NCBI GenBank assembly: GCA_023634235.1
Contig: JAMKCF010000007.1
Location: 22,512,592 to 22,576,591, forward strand
Origin: Pisaster brevispinus
Taxonomy: Eukaryota; Echinodermata; Asteroidea; Forcipulatida; Asteriidae
Direction of reading: 5' to 3'
Length of the DNA: 64,000 nucleotides
In this document: positions 47,391 to 57,600 of the stretch, piece after piece
Position numbering within the stretch: the stretch's first letter is position 1
Layout of the letters: every line of letters starts with the position of its first letter
Program-made: the position numbers and the translations under genes
The notes under the pieces: model-generated
What the model was told of the DNA's origin: nothing
Seen by the model: the letters and a program-made list of their open reading frames with translations, nothing else
Databases searched by the model: none

Positions 47391-48010
47391 AATCAGGGAG
47401 CAGTTTTCCTGTTTTGGCAACATATTTTCCGTTCAGGAAACATTCACAATTCATCACAACTGTCTCCACTTTTGGAAACATATAAAGTGTTTCCAGATTA
47501 GAAAACTTTTGTCAAAATGTACAGTGTTTCCAAAATAAGAAATGCCATTTATATTTCTGGATCAAGAAACATCACGAAAACACGTTATTGTCTTATCAGG
47601 GAGCAGTTTCCCTGTTTAAGCAACACGTTTTCCGTTCAGGAAACATTCACAATTCATCACAACTGTCTCCACTTTTTGAAACATATAAAATGTTTCCTGA
47701 TCAGGAAACTTTTATCAAAATGTACAGTGTTTCCAAAATAGGAAATGCCATGTATGTTTCTTGATCAAGAAACATCACGAAAACACGTTATTGTCTAATC
47801 AGGGAGCAGTTTTCCTGTTTTAGCAACATGTTTTCCGTTCAGGAAACATTCACAATCCATGACAACTGTCTCCACTTTTGGAAACATAAAGTGTTTCCTG
47901 ATCAGGAAACATTTGTCAAAATGTACAGTGTTTCCAAAAGAGGAAATGCCATTAATGTTTCTGGATCGAGAAACATCTCGAAAACACGTTATTGGCTTCA
48001 AATCAGGAAA
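47391..48010. repeat. 203 bp tandem repeat, three copies, palindrome-rich
   Basis: Units begin at 47,391, 47,594 and 47,797 with ATCAGGGAGCAGTTTTCC-type sequence; spacing is 203 both times. Each unit holds many TTTCC and GGAAAC half-sites. Perfect palindromes occur: GTTTCCTGATCAGGAAAC at 47,692-47,709 and 47,893-47,910, and a 22-base one at 47,754-47,775 centred on TTGATCAA. Open frames seen across the repeat are incidental. Confidence 0.92.
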
Positions 48011-49410
48011 CACTCCATTTGTACATGTATTTATATCTGTACATGTACATCGAACTAGCTAAAAATTGTAGAAAGGCCAAAGTCTTATTATTTATTTGCG
48101 CTGAACAACACTGTACGTGTAAACACCTAAAAGACTAGTTATTGTCAATCTCATTACACACCTGTAGTACTGTACACCTAGTGTATTGATGTTCAAGCAC
48201 TGTTTTATCAACCATACACTGTACCATACATGTACCTTGCACCCTCCGTTTGCTAAAGTTAGTAAATCAATTCCGTCTAAGAAGTCTCAAATTGGTGGAG
48301 CACAATATTGGCGTACTTAGCTGGCTGAAGGATGACGGAAATAAATATACGTTTCTTGAGCTTTTCTTTGCACTTAAAAATAATGAGAGGACTAGTAATC
48401 GCCAAACAAACAAACAGTTATGATGTTTACTGAAGACTTCTAAAATGCCAAATTTCATTAGGATTTTATATAAGTGGACTTTTGAGGGTCCAAATCTAAA
48501 GCATTCAGGAGTACCCCCAGGAATAAGAAAACTTGGAACCATCCTTCATAATTTTCCCTAAAATGTGGTCGCCTGTTGTAATGAAATTTTCACTTGTTAT
48601 TTTCAAAAGTTTAACTAAGTTTCTTTTGGAAACTTAGTTGAGGTACATGTACATTGTAGTTTTAAAAAAGTTACCAGCATTACACTGTTAATTATAAACT
48701 TTGGCTTTCACCTAACACTCAGTGAAGAAGTGTTGGTCATTTTACTATCTGAAATGATTTCGCTTAAAAAAAAAGAGACTTTTCCCTAAATATTTATAAA
48801 ACGTCACAAATCACAAAAGTCATGATCATGTGCAGGGATCCGTGCAGGGATCCCTGGACCTAAATTTAACAGCCTTGTTGACTTAAGAATTTTAAAAGTA
48901 TGTTTTGCACGCATAAAACACTAACAAGTAACCCCATTTGACTAAAAGAGAGTTAGATTAGGATGTACATTTTTTTTAAACCGTGATTGTTTTGATGTAT
49001 TATGACCATTTGGAGAGTGATTAAATTCCAACTTGTTTGAACAAAAAACTGTCGCATGGTTTTGTTAAGCTTATTTGCTGAGAGACTAATTTTCACATCT
49101 CAGATGGATTGTTAAGCCTTTTAGCCTTAATTTCCAAACAGACTGTGCAAGTATTGGGCATATCCAAAGCAAGAAAACAACTCTAAATTTCTATGAAATA
49201 AAATCATTAACATGTAAATTCTACTAAAATCTTCAAAAATAAAAAAACCCATAGCAAATTGTTATAGGCAGGCCTACATAAAATGTGAATGTTTATACAT
49301 GTATTACTTGTTCATAAATGGCCATTTAAGATAGCAGAGTGGAGGCTGAATTGTTGTTATTCCCTGGTTATTATGCATTTAAATCTTGGTCTCTATGTAC
49401 ATGTAGTTCT
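48011..49410. other. AT-rich spacer, no gene recognised
   Basis: Contains a perfect 11 bp hairpin, AACTAAGTTTC at 48,613-48,623 with 48,629-48,639, and a small direct duplication GTGCAGGGATCC near 48,830-48,850. An ATG-initiated 91-codon minus-strand frame (48,267-48,542) shows no recognisable domain. Confidence 0.5.
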
Positions 49411-49530
49411 GCAATTATAACTTACCAGTTATTGATGGAAGAATATGGTATGAAACACGGCAACAAATCTTTTAATTTGAGATGAAGTTCCTGCAATGAT
49501 CTGTTAGATGTTGACACAACACACCCATGT
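49411..49530 (-). repeat. Dispersed repeat B, copy 1, exon-like with splice donor
   Basis: On the minus strand an open stretch of about 31 codons (including NRSLQELHLKLKDLLP) ends at 49,426 in a consensus donor, AACTG|GTAAGTTATA. The same structure recurs at 63,828-63,958. It reads without a stop here but has one in the other copy. Origin is unknown: a transposon exon or a duplicated host exon are both possible. Confidence 0.6.
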
Positions 49531-50749
49531 ATTGCGGAAATCCCTGTTTCTATTTATACGCTGTGTGACATATTGGCATCCGATTACTGTGTTGAGTGAA
49601 TTACATACTGGAATGACATTGACCTCGTCAGAGTCTTGGTGTCAGACCCACACAGAACTGGGACTCAGTGACACATCATTAATGGGTTGTATAACATTGC
49701 ACTGGAGCATACTGGAATATGAGTTTGGTTTTTGAATCAGATGCCATCTTTGAATAAAACTTTTGTATTGATCTTGATGGTTAATCAGACTGTTTCTTTT
49801 TGCATCTTATTGAAAACTACTCCTATGTTTTAAGTCATGAAATTCATAAACACAGTCTTTCATTGCTCTTAATGCATTCAACGATCATATTTTAATTGAT
49901 GTACGGCTGTGTACAGCTAGCTTGGGCTCTTTAAAACAATGTGTATTAATGGTAGCCACTAGTGATTCTAACTAATTAAAGACCCTTTTGCAACGATTGT
50001 TCCAGATTTGGCGGAGCATTTTAACGACAAGAATGCCTTGGACTAGTTGTATTTCATAGCTTAGAAGTATTCTGTTAGGGTCGTAAAGCATGTTAAGACA
50101 AAAGTGTCTATTGTCTATGTTATTGCTAATAAGATCTCGACAAAGATCCAAATGTTTAGACTGTAATACAACAAATGAACAAATCCTGATGGGATTCTGA
50201 TTCAGTTTCACATAATGTCTGTATTGATGCGCGTGTATTGTTAACCTCTTGGACCAGACGTCAGAATCCACATTCTCTGGAAAAGCGCATCTACCAGATA
50301 CAGTTAACATATTTTAAAGATAATTCTACGCATTGTGAGAAACTTCAAGACAATGTGTGTGTTGACATTTCTATCTACCACTCGCTAAGCCCCTTTATAT
50401 GCCAATTGCTAGAGCCATGCAAGCTCGTTGAGTTGCTATACCACTAGTTCTTTTCAGAATCACCAAAGTGCATTAGAAAGATTCCAGTTTTACTGCATTT
50501 CCCACCAGAGTTTCAAAGTGTACTTGAAGTTACATGCAATAATAAACCATGTTGTTCGGGGTGTCAGTCAGAGGCCATTCAAACTGTTACTGCTGAATAG
50601 CCAAGGATCATACTTGCAGAGAGGTCAATTGTGTTCATCATTCGTTTGCCTCGTTGTCAAGTGGTAGAGCAGATGGAGAAGGGACAAGCCACCGGCCTGG
50701 TGTAGCTGCCATGGTCATCGAGCCTATAGGCTGAAGGAAGTGACAATCA
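49531..50749. other. Spacer with one unassigned 112-codon open frame
   Basis: The longest frame is ATG-initiated on the minus strand, 49,972-50,310. It has no recognisable motif, no good splice boundaries and no second copy in the window. I see nothing else I can name. Confidence 0.4.
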
Positions 50750-50759
50750 TGCAAGCCCC

Positions 50760-51225
50760 TATTTCTTCCATCAGCTACAGAAGATGCAAAGAGGTACATT
50801 TCTTGGCAGTAATGTTTTGATGTAAAAAAGTATGTAGAAGAGAGGTGAGGTACCCCAAGGAACTATACACAAAGATATACCTCAGACATTGAAGGTTTGC
50901 TGTAAGGGATGTAGGAAGGAGATGGGGTATCCCATATACACTCATATGTACCTCATGGCATGGAGTATTTGATGTAATCAGAGTTATGTGAGAAGATATA
51001 TGCACACCTCATGACATTGAGAGACTAAAGAAGAGATTTACCAATGTACACATATACCTCATGGCATAGGAGGTTTTACAGGAAGAGTTCATGTGAGAGT
51101 TGAGTTGATATGACCTGAGAAGAAAGGTACACCTGTAGGCATTGATGCAGAGAGTTATGTGGGACTAAAGAAGAGGTGTAGGCCTACCGAGGTAAACATA
51201 TACCTTATGGCATTGGATTTTGATA
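50760..51225. repeat. Degenerate minisatellite (about 50-75 bp period)
   Basis: The block ATATACCTCATGGCATTGGA recurs with changes near 50,875, 50,948, 51,005, 51,052, 51,130 and 51,198. It is interleaved with GAGTTATGTG and AAGAAGAG blocks; spacing is irregular. Confidence 0.6.
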
Positions 51226-51237
51226 TTATGAGGGTAA

Positions 51238-51352
51238 CAGTCGACTCTCGTTAATACGAGGTCCGCCGGACTGACCCGTTTTCTGCATGGGACAATTCGG
51301 GACCGGTGAAAAACCTTGTATTGACCGGCGGGTCATATCTTCGAGTTGACTG
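51238..51352. mobile_element. 115 bp MITE with pogo/Tigger-like ends
   Basis: Begins CAGTCGACTCTCGTTAATAC and ends TCGAGTTGACTG, giving imperfect terminal inverted repeats. The CAGT..ACTC.CG.TAAT start resembles the ends of pogo/Tigger-type mariner elements. A clean TA duplication is not visible (an extra A intervenes on the left). There is no coding capacity. Confidence 0.5.
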
Positions 51353-52864
51353 TATATGTTATGAAAAGGACCAAGTCACTACAAGAATCTTACTTTGGAC
51401 CAAGCTACTTGTAATATATTTGGGGGGTTTAGATAATAACACGAGACACAATGATGGCTGCCATTGTAAGAACACTTTTATTGGACCACATCTCATTACC
51501 ATAATTCCAACCAACAGAGGGCTCACTTCAGGTATGACAGTTAGTCATTACAAAGTTACTCTATACTTACTGACTACTCTAGGTTTTTTTATTCTGATCA
51601 ATTTATTTTAATTTTGCTTTCAGTTTGGATCTGTCTTCATCGTTGGCGAGGTACAGATGGGCTGTTGCACTACTAGACATATCTGGGCATATGAATTGTG
51701 GAATCTCCCTGAGACACCAGACATAGTGGTATTGAGTTTGAAGATGCAGGCTGGGGGTACTACTTCAAGGATGAGTGCGCTGTGGACGGGGTAAGATGAG
51801 GTGCACATTGTGGAGCAAACTTCATCGAGGTCCAGTGATTAACTAGAGGCTGGTTTATGATAAACGCAGTACATGTGCACTTCTGTGATTAACTCTAGAC
51901 ATGTTGTCGTGTGTAGACGTGACCATGAGAAAATGGCGATGGCCAGTTTGTTTATGATTTTTGACAAGTTCATAGATAAAAGAGATGGCTCGCAAGTGGT
52001 AAAGTGTACCTTATCGTTCTGCATGTTCTGGATGATTCAATCATAAGAACTTGAACAGTGTCAAAAATTAATGGCAAGCTCTTATTAAAATAAAGTAACT
52101 GATTGAGTTATGTTGTTGCAAAGTCAGATCAATGCTATCATTTGTCTAACTAATAGCTGGTCCTCTGTGTAGAGTGCTAATAAAACAGGTGTTGGTAACC
52201 AGCAATGGACTCAATAGCAGGTCACAAATTGTCAATGAGACTAGTCCAACCATCATGGACTTGCATGACTTTGATCAGTGTTAGTCAAACTATGGTTAAC
52301 CAAGGTCCTTGATCGAACTTATTCATTGTTACATCAGTGTAACATCAGTGTAACAACATTTTAACGTAATCTGGTTTAAAAAGTTGTATCTTTACACTTG
52401 AAATCATAAAAACAATTTGTTGCAGTAACCTGTAGTTGCAACGAGATCAAAACTCTTAAAAGGTACTTGTTGCATGAATGTGATAATATATAAATAATTG
52501 AAGAAAAGGCTTGTACTTTGTTTACGGTCGGTTTTTGAAGCACAATCAAACCATTGGAATGCCAATAAATTCATGAATTTGAGCCCAAGCATTCAACCTT
52601 TATTGACATGCTAGATATTTTAAGCTTATTGATGCTAATACCAGATTTATTGTATTTTCTGCTTACAGTTGTGTCACTCACCGAAAACATTTCTAGTAGC
52701 AAGTTATCATCATGGAGCAGCCTGGGTATATTTCAGGGAAGCAGTCAAAGCTGATCAATCTAATTGATCACTTACAGGTGGTAGGTGAAAAACCTCAGCA
52801 ATGATATTGTATTGTTTGTGTTTTACCCTTAAAACACCAAATGTGTGTTAAGCACTGTGTTAAG
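51353..52864. other. Spacer, no gene recognised
   Basis: Open frames of up to about 100 codons are present but none shows a domain, codon bias or splice structure. No RNA gene or strong repeat seen. Confidence 0.45.
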
Positions 52865-53040
52865 CTAGCATGCAAGCTGGTTCTAGTAGTAAGGCATCTG
52901 TGTAGAATGGCAATTGCGTGGGTTCTAATCCCACTCCTATACGTATTATACATGTTTGTGGATTTTTTCTCATAGGACTTGACCTTGTTGACAATGCTCA
53001 ACACACATAGTGTACAGTAAAACACAAAATAGTATAGTTT
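52865..53040 (+). mobile_element. Degenerate tRNA-derived SINE (family 3-like)
   Basis: A tRNA-like head with TGGTTCTAGTAGTAAGGC and a box-B-like GGTTCTAATCC near 52,919 is followed by CTCAACACACATAGTGTACAG. That last stretch is related to the tail of the family 3 copies at 55.9-56.4 kb. Both promoter boxes are eroded. Confidence 0.45.
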
Positions 53041-53101
53041 ATCCCTGTTGTATGTTTTGCATGTATTAAACAGTAACATGATTTAAAGGGGCACTTTCTT
53101 C

Positions 53102-53322
53102 GCTCTGCTTACCTTAAGCAAAGAATCGGTGCTTACGGAAGCAGAGAATTCTGCGCTTACTTCAAGTGTATTTTTGGGGTTAGCAGGAAATTTTTGCTAG
53201 TACCCATGCGTACTCCACGTTACTAGGCATTCTTTGCTTACACAGCTAGTGCAGAAATTTGGCACTTGCACGTTAAGCGGAGAATGGTAATCGTAAGTGC
53301 AGAAGTCAGTGGTAAGCAGAGC
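53102..53322. mobile_element. 221 bp MITE-like element
   Basis: Bounded by a perfect 12-base inverted repeat, GCTCTGCTTACC (53,102-53,113) and its complement (53,311-53,322). The interior repeats AAGC(A/G)(A/G)AGAAT and GCTTAC motifs in both orientations. Target duplication not identified. Confidence 0.45.
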
Positions 53323-53344
53323 CATGAAATTGAACCCAGGCCTG

Positions 53345-53473
53345 TGGTTGTACATGGAATTATGAACTCTCACCCAGTTACTGCACACACACACCCTCCT
53401 TTGTAGCGTATTTATGGGGGGGGGTGTAGCGCCTGCAGTAACTGGGTGAGAGTTAATTATTCCACGTACAGCC
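53345..53473. repeat. 40 bp inverted repeat around a C/G-rich loop
   Basis: Left arm about 53,345-53,385 and right arm 53,434-53,473 are complementary with about five mismatches (core AACTCTCACCCAGTTACTGC). The loop holds CACACACACA, CCTCC and a run of nine G (53,416-53,424). Confidence 0.85.
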
Positions 53474-53659
53474 ATGACCTGCTTTCAATTTGTTACCACC
53501 ATCATTATAAGCCAAAATTTAAATTGTTTTGCTTTGTGCCCTAATGTGATTATGAATTCACTTAATTAATCAAGCGGAATACTAGATAAAAAAATAAACG
53601 AAGTTCCACCATGTGGAGACTCAAATTTCTTTCATGGTGTACGATGTACTCCTTTCTTG

Positions 53660-54035
53660 CGTGTCGTGGCTGTGCGGTCTAGTTCACTGGAACCAAGTTC
53701 TGGTGTTGTCATAAGCAGGGTGTGGGCTCGAATCCTGGTCATTACACTTGTTTTATTGAGCAAGGCACTTAACCATAACAAGTTGGGAAGGTAGTGCATT
53801 CTGCTCTACCAGCCAGGCTCCTAGTGGATAATTGATACCCATACTTACATTGTGTACATCCCTACAGGCTGTGAACGAAGGGGTTAACCCTGTTTCAGTG
53901 TTTCAGCCCCTGGAGTAGGTGGTAATGGCCCCTGGTGGCAGTTGATTTGATTCGATAGTCCAAATCAGTTAAGTGTAGCCCTCACCGTGAAGTTTGCCTC
54001 CTGCCTTGTGACGTTAGGCATTCTCTCATTTAAAA
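53660..54035 (+). mobile_element. tRNA-derived SINE (family 1), diverged, variant 3' end
   Basis: Head GTGTCGTGGCTGTGCGG (eroded box A) and GGCTCGAATCCTGG (box B region), then the family body ACACTTG..AAGGCACTTAACCAT. The 3' part differs from the copies at 42.8 and 63.1 kb: it ends around GTTAGGCATTCTCTCAT instead of AAGCGCTATA. Confidence 0.75.
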
Positions 54036-54614
54036 AGAAAAAAAGAAGTGTAACCAGTACCTCTTTACAGTAATAGGCAGGCCTGCTTCAATTAACCTTT
54101 TTCACTTGAAAACGTCCTGAAGGCAGTAAGTGTCAAAAAGGATATTCAGAAGAAGTATGGAAGTAATTTAGCAATTTAAGTTAGTAGTTTCTTTCTGAAA
54201 CCCGTGACAGCGGGTACCAACTGCATCTCTGGCTGTACTGAAGTCTGCATTCAAAGGGGCACCATGGACATTTCCAAAAGTCCCCTGCGGGTGATCTTTG
54301 GAGATTCAAATTTTCTGACATTCCCCTTGTATTTCTTTCTAATCAACAGGGAGCACTTAGAACAAAACAATTTCACAGCCTTGTGGATTGGGTTTTCAGT
54401 CCCTACCTGATTACTTGGGTTTCTCACAGTTTGGGTTTAAACAAGTAATAAGCAATTAGTTTACCCAAGTTTTTGATACAACCTGGGAAGCGGCAGTCAG
54501 AGGATCACCTTAAGGGGATGCAACTTTTTTGTTTCAAGTATCAACTGATCAATTTATAAACCACAAGGGAAACTGACTGGGTAATTTTTTTAAAGATTTT
54601 GGGTTGAACATAGA
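54036..54614. other. Spacer, nothing recognised
   Basis: No gene, RNA gene or clear repeat recognised. One 68-codon frame at 54,204-54,410 begins with GTG rather than ATG and shows no domain. Confidence 0.45.
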
Positions 54615-54790
54615 AAAATTTACTAGACTTGGATTTGAACCAGCGACTTCCAGTTTAAAGTACCGTCGCTGTTCCAACTGAGCTATCTAGGCCTATGTTG
54701 GTGGCCTCCCTATTTTGTCAATAACTTTGTTTGAAGGTGCCAGTTAGAAGTCATGCAACCGTAAGCTGCTGTGCACCTGAACAAAGATAG
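54615..54790 (-). mobile_element. tRNA-derived SINE (family 2), copy 1
   Basis: On the minus strand the box A match TAGCTCAGTTGG and box-B-like GGTTCAAATCC (about 54,630-54,690) sit in a tRNA-like fold whose acceptor stem still pairs (CTAGAT with GTCTAG). The anticodon arm does not fold properly, so it is not a functional tRNA gene. A flanking ATTGACAAAATAG(A/G)GAG block is shared with the copy at 57.4 kb. Confidence 0.65.
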
Positions 54791-55913
54791 TGACAAAATA
54801 GAGACTGAAATACACTAAGCATGCACTATGGTTTAGAGAATTTTTTAACAGATTGAATTTTATTTTTTTTAATCTCCCCACCCCTCCTCCCAGATGGCAG
54901 ATGTTTGCTGGTGGTACTCCTTCTCCAGAGTGATTAGGACATTAGACACAGCATTTTCCATTCTACGCAAGAAGAACAGCCAGAAGAACCCAAGACCTTT
55001 GTATTGCTAGAGCAGATATCTACCACTAGAACACTGAGCTAGCCCGCCAGCTAGAGGCCACATCGGTGTAAGGGCGTGTGTATCATCACAGTAACATGAT
55101 GGTCAACTGGTGGCTTGGAGTTAAGTTTGTGGCAGGTGGACAATGTAAGAAATTTGTGTTTTTCGAAAGACTCTTCTTAATTATTTATGTCATCTGAAAT
55201 AAATCCAACCACACTAAAGAAGAGTTGACATTTGGATGGGTTGGGTTCAGTTTGCAGGAGGGGAATTGGAGTCACAAGAAGTCCAAACTGAGTTTGTTGT
55301 TGGATAGGCTTTGCTTTTTTTTCAATGCCTTCCTTTTCAACTGAGAACTGAAAATTGGATTCACCCCAACCCTAACGCTAGTTCCAAAGCAAGTTTAGTT
55401 CAGCTTTATTTGGAGTACTTTAAATGAACCCCAGAGTGTAATTGCAGGAGTGGAATTTCAACATTGCGAGGGCAAGGCCATTTGAATATTTGTTACAAAG
55501 GGCACTTCTATTGGAAAAACAAAGAGAAACTTTTGAAGGGGGCACCAAGGCAAAGAGCAGTGGGAACAGAGACTGTGACCTTCATGTAATTCTAGGCCCA
55601 GGTTTTGTAGTCTATGTAACTTGAGGGTACCACAAGAAAACATGAGAAGGCTAACAAGCTGTTGTTCTGGAATCAAGCTACTCACAGGATATGCACATCT
55701 TTGGATCAAAAATAAAATATCGTTTACTGTTCCCTGAAAGCCCCATGTGCAACCTTTAATTACAACCCCACACAATTTGTTTTCCCTTTCTGTTTGACCA
55801 GCAAATTTAGACCTTTTTAAATTTGCCTAGTGAAAAATGTATAACTCAAGACTGTGTTTGGATCATGTTCGTATGGCCATCACTCCAACATGCTACTTTC
55901 AACAGTATTTTAT
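54791..55913. other. Spacer, nothing recognised
   Basis: Low-complexity and AT-rich. A 105-codon minus-strand frame (55,458-55,775) has no recognisable domain. Confidence 0.45.
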
Positions 55914-56171
55914 AATATTAATTTTGGTTTTTACCCTACACCGATGTGTGTTAGCACTGTATACTCAGTACTTTCCCGAGTTCTGTGAAAAAAAATCACA
56001 GGCATATTACTCGGGTGGGATTCCAGCCCACGACCTTTGCAATTCTAGAGCAGTGTCTAACCAACTAGACCACTGAGATTGCCCGGTAGCTAGAGGCAGT
56101 TCGAATCCTATATTTTAGCAGCGGGTACTGCAACGATTTAATAGATGTTAATTTTTGCATCGGGGATAAAG
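55914..56171 (-). mobile_element. tRNA-derived SINE (family 3), tandem copy 1
   Basis: The minus-strand head GGTCTAGTTGGTTAGACACT (box A with one mismatch) and an eroded box B are followed by CCGAGTAATATGCCTGTG, a CTCGGGAAAGTACTGAG stretch and the tail GTGCTAACACACATCGGTGT. The following 258 bp repeats this unit. Confidence 0.75.
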
Positions 56172-56400
56172 AATATTAATTTTGGTTTTTACCCTACACC
56201 GATGTGTGTTAGCACTGTATACTCAGTACTTTCCCAAGTTCTGTGAAAAATAATCACAGGCATATTACTCGGGTGGGATTCGAACCCACGACCTTTGCAA
56301 TTCTAGAGGAGTGTCTTACCAACTAGACCACCAAGATTGCCTGGTAGCTACATGTAGAGTTCGAATCCCACACGAGTAATATGCCTGTGTTTTTTTTATT
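56172..56400 (-). mobile_element. tRNA-derived SINE (family 3), tandem copy 2 with inverted end
   Basis: Nearly identical to the previous 258 bp, with an intact box B (GGTTCGAATCC, minus strand, near 56,280). After the tRNA head, the plus-strand sequence turns around. TTCGAATCCCAC and GAGTAATATGCCTGTG (about 56,360-56,391) repeat, in opposite orientation, bases about 56,256-56,286. The element therefore ends in a 31-base inverted repeat. Confidence 0.75.
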
Positions 56401-56931
56401 AACACTTTCGTTACCGAATTGTTTGGACATAAACAACCGCTGGTGACCGCATTGTTTGACCACTCAAGCGTGAAGCACACATTCTTACACAACAGAAAGC
56501 TTTTATTCAAAGGCCATTTTTACAAACTCCATTATCTCCTTGAAGATGTTGTTTTACAGCAAAATAAGTAATAACAAAGTTCTTCCTTATTGAATTCCCT
56601 TTCATATAATCTAAAATTCATTGAGATTTGTCCAATAAATGTCAAAGTTCTTGGTCTTTCTTTCCTCAGTGCAATCTGTAATCTCAAACACTTTTTTGTA
56701 CACAACCATATGGCGCTCCGTAGGTGTTTGGCATTTTGGATCTTCCTATTCCAATTTGAAGAGATTGCATAATAGCAACCTTATTTTATTTTACCACCAT
56801 TGGAAAGATCCGATCTCTCTCTTTCCAATGATGGTAAGCTTGGGTATGGAGGGTGGACATGGACAAAACTACAACTTTATTACAAATGTCCTTTGTGCTC
56901 AGGCTTGAGTGCTTTTTTGTGTGCAAGCTTG
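56401..56931. other. AT-rich spacer, nothing recognised
   Basis: Overlapping short frames near 56,590-56,910 have no domain. A GGAAAGATCCGATCTCTCTC stretch, roughly palindromic with the TTTCC that follows it, lies near 56,800-56,825. Confidence 0.4.
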
Positions 56932-57006
56932 GTCGACTAAAGTCGCCAATGGTAAGGAAGAGGGGGTATGAGTGCAGTCGACTAAAGTCGCCTATGGTAA
57001 GGAAAG
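56932..57006. repeat. 45 bp direct duplication
   Basis: GTCGACTAAAGTCGCC.ATGGTAAGGAA occurs at 56,932 and again at 56,977, with one visible change. The repeated block itself contains GTCGACTAAAGTCG, a partial palindrome. Confidence 0.85.
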
Positions 57007-57394
57007 GGTTAATATTAAGTTTGTTAAATTTTTTAATGCTGGGGGAAATCAGTCAGCTAATAGAAGGAGGCCACACATAGAATATTCTGCTGATGAATCT
57101 AAATGAAATCATGCAGCTAAAGCTGAGTTCGCATTAGACTTTTTGGGGCCAACCAACCGAGCAGATAGGTTGTAATTTAATCCAGGCATCTTAACCGAGT
57201 CAAATGGGTAGTTTAGTCGACCAAGTTCTGCTCAGGTTAACAAATCTCAGTATGGTCAGATAAAGCAAGCCAAAGTGCACATGCATCCATAAAACTGTCC
57301 AGTGAAAACTCTCATCCAGTTTGTTGCACTGCCATTATCACATGACACAAGGTCAGCTATTACGGCAGTTACAAGTTGTATGGCTTCTGACTGT

Positions 57395-57600
57395 TACCCA
57401 CGAACAAAGATATTGACAAAATAGAGAGACTGCCAATGTAGGGCAAGATAGCTCGTTAATCCAGAGGTTGCAGGTTCAAATCCAGCTGTAGTCAATTTGG
57501 TCATGTTTAAGCATCCTGTTGAACAATCCTGTGCTTTGTCATTGAGAAAACAATTTGTTTTTCTGTATTTAACTACTGGTCGTGACATTGATCTTTAAAA
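57395..57600 (+). mobile_element. tRNA-derived SINE (family 2), copy 2
   Basis: The block ATATTGACAAAATAGAGAG is followed by GATAGCTCGTTAATCCAGAG (box A region) and box-B-like GGTTCAAATCC near 57,472. The order matches the minus-strand copy at 54.6-54.8 kb. Confidence 0.6.

Noticed and set aside
49972..50310. 112-codon minus-strand open frame as a gene
   Set aside because: ATG present, but no motif, splice structure or repeat copy; chance length for AT-rich sequence cannot be excluded.
54619..54700. Functional tRNA gene
   Set aside because: Promoter boxes and acceptor stem are recognisable, but the anticodon arm and T stem do not fold correctly; a SINE relative lies at 57.4 kb.
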